A stretch of 44,950 nucleotides of DNA from Actinomycetota bacterium. Lineage in GTDB: Bacteria; Actinomycetota; Thermoleophilia; Gaiellales; Gaiellaceae. Location: assembly GCA_005888315.1 (NCBI GenBank), contig VAWH01000048.1:10062-55011 (forward strand). The letters run 5' to 3'. The position numbers and the translations under genes are program-made. Positions 16,820 to 24,898 of the stretch are shown one piece after another. The first letter of the stretch is position 1. Each line of letters starts with the position of its first letter. Under the pieces are notes generated by a model, which saw nothing but the letters and a program-made list of their open reading frames with translations, did not search any database and was not told the origin of the DNA.

Positions 16820-17857
16820 ATGCAGAACGAAGCAAGCACGGGAGCGGTGTATCTCCAGACCAACGACGCCGCGAAGAACGAGGTCGTCGCCTACGAGCGC
16901 TCGGCCGACGGCGCGCTCACGTACCTCGGCGCCTATGAGACGGGCGGCCGCGGGACGGGCAAGCCGCACCTGCCCTCGCAGAGCTCGGTTTTTCTCACCG
17001 AGGGAGGCCATTGGCTACTCGCAGTCAACCCGGGCAGCGACGAGATCTCACTCTTCGCGGTCGAAGAGCGAGGTCTGCGGCTCGCGAACACGATCTCGTC
17101 CGGCGGCTCGGCGCCGACGAGTGTCGCGGCGCGCGGCGACCTCGTCTATGTGCTGAACAACGGCTCGGCGAGCATCGCCGGCTTCGCGATCGCAGACGGC
17201 AAGCTTGCGCCGCTTCCGGACTCGCGGCGCCCGCTGAGCGAGGAAGGCGCGGACGGCGCCCAGATCGCCTTCAGCCCCGACGGCAGGACGCTGGTCGTCA
17301 CCGAGCGCGGCACGAACAGCATCAGCGCCTACGCGATCGACGAGCGCGGCTACGCGGACGGCCCGACGACGATTCCCTCGGCCGGCCAGACGCCCTACGG
17401 GTTCGACTTCACCGACGGCGGCGCCCTCGTCGTCACCGAGGCCTTCGGCGGCGACATCGGCAAGGCTGCGGCGTCCTCGTACTCAGTCGCCGCACCGGGC
17501 ACGCTGAAGCCAGTCAGCGGCTCCGTCGCGGACACGCGGAGCGAGGTCTGCTGGGCCGCTGTGACGAAGGACGGCCGCTTCGTCTACGTCACCAACTTCG
17601 GCGACGGGACGATCTCGAGCTACGGCATCGGGCGCGGTGGCGAGATCGAGCTCGCCGAGGCCGTCGCGGCCTCGACGCGGCTCGGCGAGGCTGGCATCCG
17701 CGACGAGGCGATCAGCTCGAACGGCCGCTTCCTCTACGCGCTGGACGCCGACGCGCAGAAGGTGCACGGCTGGGACGTCGGCGCCGACGGCCGGCTCGCG
17801 GAGATCGGCGCCTTCGAGGGGCTTCCGCCGACGGTTGCCGGGCTCGCCGCAAGCTGA
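16820..17857 (+). CDS. Lactonase-family seven-bladed beta-propeller protein
   Basis: 345 residues from ATG 16820 (GAGAGGAG upstream). YVTN/lactonase repeats recur: VYLQTNDAAKNEVVAYERS, LAVNPGSDEISLFAVEE, LVVTERGTNSISAYAID, VYVTNFGDGTISSYGI and FLYALDADAQKVHGWDV. The fold is that of 6-phosphogluconolactonase of the Pgl/YbhE type. It has no signal peptide, so it is cytoplasmic or non-classically placed. It follows nagZ on the same strand after 62 bases, so a role on an oxidised amino-sugar lactone is possible, but nothing in the sequence proves it. Confidence 0.8.
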   Translation: MQNEASTGAVYLQTNDAAKNEVVAYERSADGALTYLGAYETGGRGTGKPHLPSQSSVFLTEGGHWLLAVNPGSDEISLFAVEERGLRLANTISSGGSAPTSVAARGDLVYVLNNGSASIAGFAIADGKLAPLPDSRRPLSEEGADGAQIAFSPDGRTLVVTERGTNSISAYAIDERGYADGPTTIPSAGQTPYGFDFTDGGALVVTEAFGGDIGKAAASSYSVAAPGTLKPVSGSVADTRSEVCWAAVTKDGRFVYVTNFGDGTISSYGIGRGGEIELAEAVAASTRLGEAGIRDEAISSNGRFLYALDADAQKVHGWDVGADGRLAEIGAFEGLPPTVAGLAAS

Positions 17858-17869
17858 GAGAGTCGCACC

Positions 17870-18469
17870 ATGCCCGTGATCTCACGCGGCTTCCGCGGCC
17901 GGCGAGGCGAAGGTCCGTCGGACCGGATTCCGCCGGGACAGCACCGGGTGGACGACTTCCCGGTGCTGTCCGCGGGCCCAACACCGCACACGCCGCTCGA
18001 GCAGTGGACATTCACGATCGAGAGCGGTGCCGAGCCCGTCACTTGGACGTGGGACGAGTTCCGAGCGCTGCCGCGCGAGGAGGTGACGGTCGACATCCAT
18101 TGCGTCACCAAGTGGTCGAAGCTCGACACGGTCTGGGAAGGCGTCTCGCTGGACACGCTCCTCGGGCACGTCGAGCACGATGCTTCCTACCTCGTCGCAT
18201 TCTGCGACGGCGGGTACACGACGAACCTGCCGCTCGAGCACGTCACGGACGGCAAGGCCTGGGTCGCCTACGGCTACGACGGCGAGCCGCTCGAGCCCGA
18301 GCACGGCGGGCCTGCGCGCCTGCTGGTGCCTCACCTCTATTTCTGGAAGAGCGCGAAGTGGATTCGCGGCTTCCGGCTGCAGGACGAGGATGAGCCCGGC
18401 TTCTGGGAGTCCAACGGGTACCACCTGCTCGGCGACCCGTGGCAGGAGCAGCGGTACTGGGGCGACTGA
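17870..18469 (+). CDS. Sulfite oxidase-like molybdopterin-binding protein
   Basis: 199 residues of the oxidoreductase molybdopterin-binding domain. DIHCVTKWSKLDTVWEGVS contains the Cys expected to ligate Mo. TTNLPLEHVTDGKAWVAYGYDGEPLEPEHGGPARLLVPHLYFWKSAKWIRGFRL is typical of the YuiH/sulfite-oxidase-like branch (this stretch spans residues about 116-170). There is no Tat signal or membrane helix, unlike MsrP, so it is probably cytoplasmic. With the next two genes it forms a probable electron-transfer set. The substrate is unknown. Its stop is followed after one base by a dispersed repeat copy. Confidence 0.85.
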   Translation: MPVISRGFRGRRGEGPSDRIPPGQHRVDDFPVLSAGPTPHTPLEQWTFTIESGAEPVTWTWDEFRALPREEVTVDIHCVTKWSKLDTVWEGVSLDTLLGHVEHDASYLVAFCDGGYTTNLPLEHVTDGKAWVAYGYDGEPLEPEHGGPARLLVPHLYFWKSAKWIRGFRLQDEDEPGFWESNGYHLLGDPWQEQRYWGD

Positions 18470-18470
18470 C

Positions 18471-18540
18471 TGAGGCGTCGCTTGCGATGCCGACCTGGAG
18501 GCGTGGCGGCTTCGCCACCACGCCGTCTAAACCCGGCCTC
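18471..18540 (+). repeat. Dispersed two-hairpin repeat, copy 2
   Basis: It starts TGAGGCGTCGCTTGC, one base after the upstream stop codon. GATGCCGACC follows, then a hairpin with 10-base arms (18500-18509 and 18515-18524, one mismatch) and the tail CTAAACCCGG. It has the same orientation as the upstream gene. Confidence 0.8.
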
Positions 18541-18570
18541 GAGGAGCTGACCGCGCCAGGAAATGAGCCT

Positions 18571-19305
18571 ATGCACGCGGCGTCGGCGCCGCTGACGCGG
18601 CTCCTCTGGCTCGTCACCGAGGTGACGGGCACGGTCGAAGAGACGCCGCGGGTGCGCACCCTGCTGCTCGACGCGCACGGCTGGCCGGGCCATCGCCCGG
18701 GCCAGCACCTCGACGTGCGGCTGACCGCCGAGGACGGCTATCAGGCAGAGCGCAGCTACTCGATCGCCTCGGCCCCGGGCGAGCAGCTCGCGATCACGGT
18801 CGAGCGACTGGCGGACGGCGAGGTTTCCCCTTACCTCGTCGACGAGGCACGTGAGGGCGACGGCTTCGAGGTGCGCGGGCCGATCGGCGGCTACTTCGTC
18901 TGGGAGGACGACGGAAGGCCGCTGTTCCTCGTCGGCGGCGGCTCCGGTGTCGTGCCGCTGATGGCGATGATCCGTTCGGCGTCCGGTCCGACCCCGATTC
19001 GCTTGCTCTACTCGTCGCGGACGCGCGACGACGTGATCTATCGAGAGGAGCTCGACGCTCGTGCCGGTGAGGGGCTGAAGGTCTTCCACACGCTGACGCG
19101 GGCCCAGCCACCCGGCTGGACGGGCTATGCGCGCCGGATCGACGCCGAGCTCCTGCGCGAGGTCGCCTTCCCGGCCGCCGAGCGACCGCACGTCTTCGTC
19201 TGCGGTTCGACCCGCTTCGTCGACGCGGCCGCCGACGGGCTGGTGACGCTCGGCTACGAGCCGGAGTCGATCAAGACCGAACGTTTCGGAGCCACGGGTG
19301 GCTGA
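18571..19305 (+). CDS. Ferredoxin-NADP reductase-like FAD/NAD(P)-binding protein
   Basis: 244 residues from ATG 18571; a longer frame would run back through the repeat element. FAD-binding residues are ERSYSIAS (RxYS motif) with PGQHLDVRL before it. The NAD(P) part has LFLVGGGSGVVPLMAMIR, LLYSSRTRDDVIYREEL and HVFVCGSTRFVDAAADGLVTLGY. It lacks a 2Fe-2S ferredoxin domain, so it would pass electrons to a separate partner, plausibly the molybdopterin protein upstream. The downstream zinc-ribbon gene overlaps it by 8 bases. Confidence 0.87.
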   Translation: MHAASAPLTRLLWLVTEVTGTVEETPRVRTLLLDAHGWPGHRPGQHLDVRLTAEDGYQAERSYSIASAPGEQLAITVERLADGEVSPYLVDEAREGDGFEVRGPIGGYFVWEDDGRPLFLVGGGSGVVPLMAMIRSASGPTPIRLLYSSRTRDDVIYREELDARAGEGLKVFHTLTRAQPPGWTGYARRIDAELLREVAFPAAERPHVFVCGSTRFVDAAADGLVTLGYEPESIKTERFGATGG

Positions 19306-19561
19306 CGAGCGGCGACTCGACGGCAACGCCATCGGCGGCCTGATGCTCGAGCTGTTCGGGGTGGAAATGACCACCGCAACCGGGGTCTGCCGGACGTGCG
19401 GCGCCGCCGATCTGGTTGCCCGGCTCGAGGTGTACATGGACGCCCCCGGGACGATCGTCCGCTGCGCGCATTGCCGGGCCGTCCTGATGCGAATCGTGCG
19501 CGCGCCGGAACGGACGTGGCTCGACTTCAGCGGGCTGCGCTCGATCGAGCTGCCGCGCTAG
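19298..19561 (+). CDS. Small zinc-ribbon protein (DUF6510-like)
   Basis: 87 residues from GTG 19298. Two CxxC pairs, CRTCG and CAHC, about 25 residues apart would bind one Zn or possibly a rubredoxin-like iron. The N-terminus LDGNAIGGLMLELFGVEMT resembles a family I recall as DUF6510, found beside molybdopterin and ferredoxin-reductase-like genes. It overlaps the reductase gene, which suggests tight coupling. It could be a small electron carrier or an assembly factor; the sequence does not decide. Confidence 0.75.
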   Translation: MADERRLDGNAIGGLMLELFGVEMTTATGVCRTCGAADLVARLEVYMDAPGTIVRCAHCRAVLMRIVRAPERTWLDFSGLRSIELPR

Positions 19562-19575
19562 ATGCGGCACTAGCG

Positions 19576-20535
19576 TTGGCAAACCAGGGCCTGCAGTGGA
19601 CGGACTCTGCTTGGCTCCGCGAGGCGGAGGCCTGGATCCGCGAACGCGCTTCGGTCACGGGTGAACTCGACCAGTTCCACGTCCGCTGGTGGTCGACCGT
19701 GATCCGCATCCCGACCGAGGGCGAAGATCTTTACTTCAAGGCGGTCGCAAACGGCTTCATGTTCGAGCCGGCGCTGACCGCAAGGCTCTTCGAGCTCAGT
19801 CCGGATCGTGTGACGGCGCTCGTCGACGTCGACCTCGACCGCGGGTGGATGCTGATGCGGGACGCTGGTCGCCGGTTGCGCGAGGTCGTCCTGAGCACGG
19901 CCGAGCTGCGGCACTGGGAGCTGGCGCTGCCGCGGTACGCGGAGCTGCAGCTCGCGGCCACGCCGGTCGCCGGTGAGCTGCTCGCGCTGGGCGTCCCCGA
20001 CGCGCGCCTGTCCGTGCTGCCTGGGCAGTTGCGCGCCGTGCTCGCACGGCGCGTCCGAGGGCTGAGCCTCGATCAGCACGAGGAGATGCTCGCCGCGCTG
20101 CCCAAATTCGAGGCGATGTGCCGCGAGCTCGCGGCGTACGGCATCTCCGAGACGATCCAGCACGACGATCTCCACGACGGCCAGGTCTTCCTACGCGACG
20201 GGCACTACGTCTTCTTCGACTGGGGCGACAGCTGCATCTCGCACCCCTTTCACTCCCTGGCGGTCACGCTGAGGGCGGCGGCGGCGAAGTTCGACCTGAA
20301 GCCGGGCGGCCGGGAGGCGCAGCGCCTCCGCGACGCCTACCTCGAGCCGTTCGGCGATTTGCAAGCGGCCGCGGACCTCGCCTACCGCACCGGCACGGTC
20401 GCCCGTGCGCTTGCCTGGGACCGCTTCGCCCGCGCCGGCTTCCCCTACGCGGAGCCGGATGACGACCTCGCGACTGCATACGGCCTAAAACTGTTCCTCG
20501 AGAACGGCCCGATCGGCAGCTGGCGCGAACCCTGA
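19576..20535 (+). CDS. Aminoglycoside/choline-kinase-type phosphotransferase
   Basis: 319 residues from TTG 19576, the only usable start after the upstream stop; the longer frame overlaps the previous gene. The kinase core is visible: ETIQHDDLHDGQVFLRDGHY, with the Brenner-type H-x-D-L and Gln in place of Asn, then FFDWGDSCISHPF carrying the metal Asp. The N-lobe has DLYFKAVANGFMFEP as the likely Lys strand. The substrate is unknown; APH-fold kinases phosphorylate sugars, choline, homoserine or drugs. It is a conceivable candidate for the missing amino-sugar kinase, but it lies outside the operon and this is speculation. Confidence 0.75.
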   Translation: MANQGLQWTDSAWLREAEAWIRERASVTGELDQFHVRWWSTVIRIPTEGEDLYFKAVANGFMFEPALTARLFELSPDRVTALVDVDLDRGWMLMRDAGRRLREVVLSTAELRHWELALPRYAELQLAATPVAGELLALGVPDARLSVLPGQLRAVLARRVRGLSLDQHEEMLAALPKFEAMCRELAAYGISETIQHDDLHDGQVFLRDGHYVFFDWGDSCISHPFHSLAVTLRAAAAKFDLKPGGREAQRLRDAYLEPFGDLQAAADLAYRTGTVARALAWDRFARAGFPYAEPDDDLATAYGLKLFLENGPIGSWREP

Positions 20536-20733
20536 GCCGCAGCCGGCGTCGACCAGGAAGCCTCCTACGATCCGCCCGAACGCGGGCAACGGCCCGAATG
20601 ACGCGTCTGGTGGGCGACGCGGGCTCAGCTCGGCTTCCGCCGTCCCGCGAAAACGTTAACGTCAGCTGAATCCGCGCGGGCTGAACCCGCCTCATGAACG
20701 CATGACTGCCGGCCGCCCCATACCGCACCGCAC

Positions 20734-21738
20734 GTGCTGCTGATCGCGCTTGCGAGTGCCGCGTCGCTGGTCACGCTCGTTCTGCTCTTGATCTTGCTTC
20801 GCTCGCTGCGCGAGCGTGAGCTGGAAGCCCCGCCGCTCGGGGAACGGCACCACGAACGGCGTCGGACCCACGCGCCCGCGCGCGACGCACGCGAGGCGAT
20901 TGCGCTCGTCGGCGACGCACTCGCCGCGACTCACAATCCGCGCGCCCTTGTTCCGCTGATCCTGGAGGTGGTCACCGAAGCGACGGGGGCCCGCGGCGCC
21001 CAGATGATCCAGGACGGCGAAGAGGTGGGCTGGTTCGGCGACACCGGCGGCAGGGGCCGGCCGCTGACACTCGAGCTGAGAAGTGAGAGCGCCGAAGTGG
21101 ACGCGCGTCTGATCCTCTACCCGCGCGGCCGCAGCTTCGATCGAGAGACGCTCAAGCTCGCGGAATGGATCGCGGCCCAGGCCGGGATCGCGTTCGAGAA
21201 CGCGAGGCTCCATGACGAAGTGCGCCGGCAGGCGACCACGGACGAATTGACCTCCCTCGTCAACCGGCGCCGCTTCATCGAGGCGCTCGAGATCGAGCTC
21301 GAGCGGGCGAAGATGTTCGGGACGCCGCTCTCCGTCGTACTCGCCGACCTCGACGACTTCAAGCGCATCAACGACAGCTTCGGCCACCACGCCGGCGACT
21401 ACGCTCTGCGCGCGTTCGGCGAGCTCCTGCGCGACCACGTCCGTGACGTCGACGTCGCCGGTCGGATCGGCGGCGAGGAGTTTGCCGTCTTCCTGCCCGA
21501 AACGGGGCTCGAGGCGGCCGCGGCGGTTGCTTCGCGGATGCGCGAGGCCCTCGCATCGACGCGGATCACGCTGCCCGAGGGCGCACAGATCCGGCTGACG
21601 GCGAGCTTCGGGATAGCCGAGTCGGCATCGGGTCAGTCGACGGACGAGCTTCTCCGTCAGGCCGACGCCGCGCTCTACGAGGCGAAGCGCGGCGGCAAGA
21701 ACCGCTTCACGGTCGCTCAGCGGGCGGATGCCCAATGA
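20734..21738 (+). CDS. Membrane-anchored GAF-GGDEF diguanylate cyclase
   Basis: 334 residues from GTG 20734. One N-terminal membrane helix (LLIALASAASLVTLVLLLILL), then a GAF-like sensor (about residues 50-155), then GGDEF from about 165. The active site is GGEEF at 246-250. An RDVD inhibitory I-site lies exactly five residues before it (237-240), so product inhibition by c-di-GMP is expected. ADLDDFKRINDSFGHHAGD supplies the metal Asp and nucleotide contacts. All key residues are present, so it should be active. No EAL domain or c-di-GMP effector is seen nearby. Confidence 0.92.
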   Translation: MLLIALASAASLVTLVLLLILLRSLRERELEAPPLGERHHERRRTHAPARDAREAIALVGDALAATHNPRALVPLILEVVTEATGARGAQMIQDGEEVGWFGDTGGRGRPLTLELRSESAEVDARLILYPRGRSFDRETLKLAEWIAAQAGIAFENARLHDEVRRQATTDELTSLVNRRRFIEALEIELERAKMFGTPLSVVLADLDDFKRINDSFGHHAGDYALRAFGELLRDHVRDVDVAGRIGGEEFAVFLPETGLEAAAAVASRMREALASTRITLPEGAQIRLTASFGIAESASGQSTDELLRQADAALYEAKRGGKNRFTVAQRADAQ

Positions 21739-21750
21739 GGGTCCGTCTGA

Positions 21751-22401
21751 TTGGCCAGCGATACTCGTGCCGTGCGTCGGTACGCAACTGGCCTCCAGCT
21801 CGTACTGCTCGTCTGTGCGGGAGCCGTGTCGGGCTACCTTTGGCGTGCGGCGCTGCATCCGCGCTCTACGGTTGCGCCCACTCTGCTGCTCCGAGGCCAG
21901 GCACCGGACTGGATGCTCGTCAGTCCGCCGGCGGAAGCTGCCCGACCGCGTGTTCGAGCGCAAACGCGGCAGTCTCGAGCGCAAGCGCGGCAGTCCGTTC
22001 ACCCGCGCATACGGGTGCGGGCGAAGCAGAGAGTCTCGGCCAAACACGTCTCAGCAACGAAGCAGAGCGCGCCGGCCGTGACGCGCCAAATCGCGCAGCC
22101 GAGCGCAAGCGCGGAACTCGCCACGGTGGCCAAGCCCAAGCACCAGCCGACGCGCGCGCGCCCGAAAAAACCAGCCAAGGCACGAACTACGTCGCCCGCG
22201 CCGCGCCGGCGGCCTGCGCCACCCGTGTCTGTAGCGCGACCGTCCGCTCCTTCCCCGCCGCCAGTACCCGCGGCGGCTCCCGCACCGGCCGCCCAGCCGG
22301 CGGCGACTAAGCCCTCCCGACCGGGATGGGGAAAGGGCGACCCCAACCACGACCACACCGGCCCCCCCGGCCAGTCCAAGCCGGACCGCCCGAAGAAATA
22401 A
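21751..22401 (+). CDS. Membrane-anchored low-complexity basic Pro/Ala-rich protein
   Basis: 216 residues from TTG 21751; a GTG at 21772 is equally possible. A basic N-terminus (AVRRYATG) and one hydrophobic segment (LQLVLLVCAGAVSGYL) precede about 170 residues of Arg, Lys, Ala, Ser and Pro. The tail is GWGKGDPNHDHTGPPGQSK. The layout suggests a surface stalk or wall-spanning segment held by one helix. I do not recognise the family. It starts 12 bases after the cyclase stop, so they are probably co-transcribed. Confidence 0.6.
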   Translation: MASDTRAVRRYATGLQLVLLVCAGAVSGYLWRAALHPRSTVAPTLLLRGQAPDWMLVSPPAEAARPRVRAQTRQSRAQARQSVHPRIRVRAKQRVSAKHVSATKQSAPAVTRQIAQPSASAELATVAKPKHQPTRARPKKPAKARTTSPAPRRRPAPPVSVARPSAPSPPPVPAAAPAPAAQPAATKPSRPGWGKGDPNHDHTGPPGQSKPDRPKK

Positions 22402-22595
22402 CTGCACGCCTGCCTCTCTCGATCTGCCCCGTCTGCGGAGAGACCTTCGACCCCTCGCGCTACCAGATCCTTGTCTCGGCGCTCGACAACGCAGCGTTCG
22501 ATCGCATCGAATGCGCCGACGAAGCGCTCGCGGAACGGAAGCGGAGGGAACGGCCGCTCCGGCGGCGCCGGCTGTCGCGCCTGGAAATGCGCTAG
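22326..22595 (+). CDS. Small CxxC zinc-finger-like protein, start uncertain
   Basis: The informative part is the last 60 residues: ICPVCGETFDPSRYQILV, then FDRIECADEALAERKRR and a very basic end. Two Cys in CPVC and one later Cys suggest a metal site completed by Asp or His. The only ATG (22326) lies inside the previous gene in another frame, so the true start may be a rare codon near 22410. It resembles small actinobacterial zinc proteins, but I cannot name a function. Confidence 0.45.
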   Translation: MGKGRPQPRPHRPPRPVQAGPPEEITARLPLSICPVCGETFDPSRYQILVSALDNAAFDRIECADEALAERKRRERPLRRRRLSRLEMR

Positions 22596-22606
22596 GCCCT
22601 TCTAGG

Positions 22607-23629
22607 TCAGGCGGCGACCCCGGAGAACTGCGGCATGATTCGGTCGCCGTAGGCGGCCAGCGTCTCTTCCTGGCCCTGCGTCATCAGGTAGATGTTGAAC
22701 TGGTCGACATCGATTGACTCCAGCTCTCGCAGCTTCTCGGTCGCCTGCTCGGCGCTGCCGAGGACGCAGAAGCGGTCGCAGATCTCGTCGGTGACGAACT
22801 CGCCGTGCTTGGCGCCCACGCGGCTGTGCTCCTTGTAGTCGTAGAACTTGCGCGCCTTGACGAAATCGGTCAGCGCAGCCGGAATCTCGTCTGAGTCGGC
22901 GCCGTAGCGCTCGATCAGGTCCATGACGTGGTTCGAGACCATCGCCGGGAACCAGCGCACCTGCTCGCGGGCGTCGACCAGGTCGTCGGAGATGTGACTC
23001 GGCGCGCAGACGATGCACTGCAGCGCGTCCGGGTCGCGGCCGTCCTCCTCGGCGGCCGTGCGCGCCGTCTCCATGATCCACTGGATGATCTGTGGGTCTG
23101 CCAGTTGGATGATGACGCCGTCGCCGACGCGCCCCGCGACACCGAGCGCCCGCGGCCCGTAACCGGCGACGTGCATCGGAATCTCGGGCAGCTCGTCCCG
23201 CACCCACTCGAGCTGCAGCTCCTTCTCGTTCCACTCGACCTTCCGGCCGTTCATCAGGTCCTTGATCATCCGCAGCCGCGCTTCGAACTCGGCCACCCGG
23301 ACCGGCTTGAGGCCGACGACCCGGCGCGACGAGTCGCCTCGCCCGATGCCCATCACCATCCGGCCGTTCGAGAGGTCCTGCATCGTCGCGTACCAACTCG
23401 CGGTGATCGTCGGGTCGCGGATCCCGGGGTTCGTGACGCAGTGGCCGAGCTTGAGCTTCTCCGTCGCCGCGGCGACGAGCGGCAGCGTTGCGTACGACTC
23501 CTGCCAGAGGATGTGGGAGTCGTACGTCCAGCCGTACTCGAAGCCGTGCTCCTCGGCTTTCTGCATCAGCTCGACCAGCCGCGTGTAGGGCGGATCCGGC
23601 AGGACGGTGACGCCGAAGCTAAGAGCCAT
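22607..23629 (-). CDS. LLM-class F420-dependent oxidoreductase (TIGR03842-like)
   Basis: 340 residues with a luciferase-like TIM barrel. FGVTVLPDPPYTRLVELMQKAEEHGFEYGWTYDS at the start, TNPGIRDPTITASWYATMQDLSNGRMVMGIGRGD and AGYGPRALGVAGRVGDGVIIQLADPQ match the F420-dependent branch, as I recall it. It is clearly not RutA-like in these regions. It overlaps the amidohydrolase gene by 11 bases and is the last gene of that leftward operon. In a hydantoin/dihydropyrimidine locus it may reduce or oxidise the ring compound with F420, replacing the usual dihydropyrimidine dehydrogenase; this is inference. Confidence 0.85.
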   Translation of the reverse strand: MALSFGVTVLPDPPYTRLVELMQKAEEHGFEYGWTYDSHILWQESYATLPLVAAATEKLKLGHCVTNPGIRDPTITASWYATMQDLSNGRMVMGIGRGDSSRRVVGLKPVRVAEFEARLRMIKDLMNGRKVEWNEKELQLEWVRDELPEIPMHVAGYGPRALGVAGRVGDGVIIQLADPQIIQWIMETARTAAEEDGRDPDALQCIVCAPSHISDDLVDAREQVRWFPAMVSNHVMDLIERYGADSDEIPAALTDFVKARKFYDYKEHSRVGAKHGEFVTDEICDRFCVLGSAEQATEKLRELESIDVDQFNIYLMTQGQEETLAAYGDRIMPQFSGVAA

Positions 23630-24860
23630 CCGCGAGCAATGAAATCACTTTGTCTGTCAGCCGATCAAGCGCACGGACGGAGAGCTCCAAATGCTCTTCC
23701 TTCGTGTCCTCGAGCTTCGTGTGGGAGAGGCCGCGGAGGCTCTGCACGAACAGCATCACCGTCGGAATGCCGGCGCGGGCAACCTCGGCGGCGTCATGGA
23801 GCGGCCCGCTGGGAAGCCGGTGCGAGGTGCCGGCGACTTCCCTGATCGATTCGTCGGCGAGCTCGATCAACCGCTCGTCGAAGAGGATCGGCTCGATGTT
23901 CCAGATCCGCTCCCACTCGACCTCGAGCTCCTCCTCCTGTGCGAAACGTCGGGAGGCGGCTTTCGCGTTGTCCAGCATCTCGGCCAGTTGCACCGCGTCG
24001 AGATGCCGCTGGTCGACCAGGCATTCCGCGGTCTCGACGACCGACGTGACGATCCCCGGTTTCGTGACGACGCCGCCCATCGTGCAGACGGCGCCCTCGC
24101 CGATCCGCGCGGCAATTTCCCTGAGCTCGAGCTCGAGCTTGGCGCCACCCGCGAGCGCGTCGCGGCGCTTGTCCATCGGCGTCGAGCCTGCGTGCGCAGC
24201 TTGTCCACGGAAGGTCACCTGGTGGCGCTCGACCCCGAAGGTGCCGAGCACGACGCCGAGCGGAAGGTCGAGCGACTCGAGCACAGGGCCCTGCTCGATG
24301 TGGAGCTCGAGGTAGGCGGCGGCGTGCTCGAGCTCACTCCGGGCGCCAAGCGCCGCGTCGAGATCGACGGCGAAGCGCGCGATCGCATCGGGCAGCGCGA
24401 CGCCGTCGGCGTCATGGCGCTGCCGCAACTCGTCCTGATCGGCCATCGACCCGGCGGCCGCCGAGGACCCGAAGAGCGAGCGGCCGAAGCGCGCGCCCTC
24501 CTCGTCCGCCCAGTTGACGAGCCGCACCGTCACCGGCGGCGTTCCTTCCTCGACGATCCTCCGCAGCACCTCGACCCCGGCCAGCACGTTCAGCGCCCCG
24601 TCGAGCCAGCCGCCGTTCGGAACCGAGTCGATGTGACCGCCGATCAGCAGCGCGCGCTCGGAGTCGCCCGGCAGTGTGAACCACTGGTTGGCGGCCGCGT
24701 CGCAGGTCTTCTCGACGGGAAGGTCGGAAATCTTCTTGTCGAGCCACTTCCGCGCCGTAGCCCAGGTCTCTGTCCAGGCGACCCGCTGCGCTCCGTTCTC
24801 GTCGCCCGTCAGCTCCTGTAACTCGCGCAGCTCGGCAACCGTGCGGGCGGGGTCGAGCAT
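23619..24860 (-). CDS. Zn-dependent N-carbamoyl amidohydrolase (beta-ureidopropionase/AmaB type)
   Basis: 413 residues of the M20/M28-type amidase family (HyuC, AmaB, allantoate amidohydrolase). Metal ligands are visible: GGHIDSVPNGGWLDGAL (His76, Asp87), ADEEGARFG (Glu near 120), LHIEQGPVLE, and the C-terminal LSHTKLEDTKEEHLE. The dimerisation lid carries HQVTFRGQAAHAGSTPMDKRRDAL. It hydrolyses N-carbamoyl amino acids to the free amino acid, CO2 and ammonia, the step after the hydantoinase encoded at 28744. Whether the product is an alpha-amino acid or beta-alanine cannot be told from sequence. It starts 38 bases from the divergent transporter gene. Confidence 0.88.
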   Translation of the reverse strand: MLDPARTVAELRELQELTGDENGAQRVAWTETWATARKWLDKKISDLPVEKTCDAAANQWFTLPGDSERALLIGGHIDSVPNGGWLDGALNVLAGVEVLRRIVEEGTPPVTVRLVNWADEEGARFGRSLFGSSAAAGSMADQDELRQRHDADGVALPDAIARFAVDLDAALGARSELEHAAAYLELHIEQGPVLESLDLPLGVVLGTFGVERHQVTFRGQAAHAGSTPMDKRRDALAGGAKLELELREIAARIGEGAVCTMGGVVTKPGIVTSVVETAECLVDQRHLDAVQLAEMLDNAKAASRRFAQEEELEVEWERIWNIEPILFDERLIELADESIREVAGTSHRLPSGPLHDAAEVARAGIPTVMLFVQSLRGLSHTKLEDTKEEHLELSVRALDRLTDKVISLLADGS

Positions 24861-24898
24861 GGCCGCGATCGTAAAACAAGTGTGGTAAGAGATACGCG

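Noticed and set aside
22607-23629. RutA (uracil oxygenase) identity for the LLM-class gene
   Set aside because: RutA is also luciferase-like, but the N-terminal and phosphate-binding regions here follow the F420-dependent branch, and no other rut genes are near.
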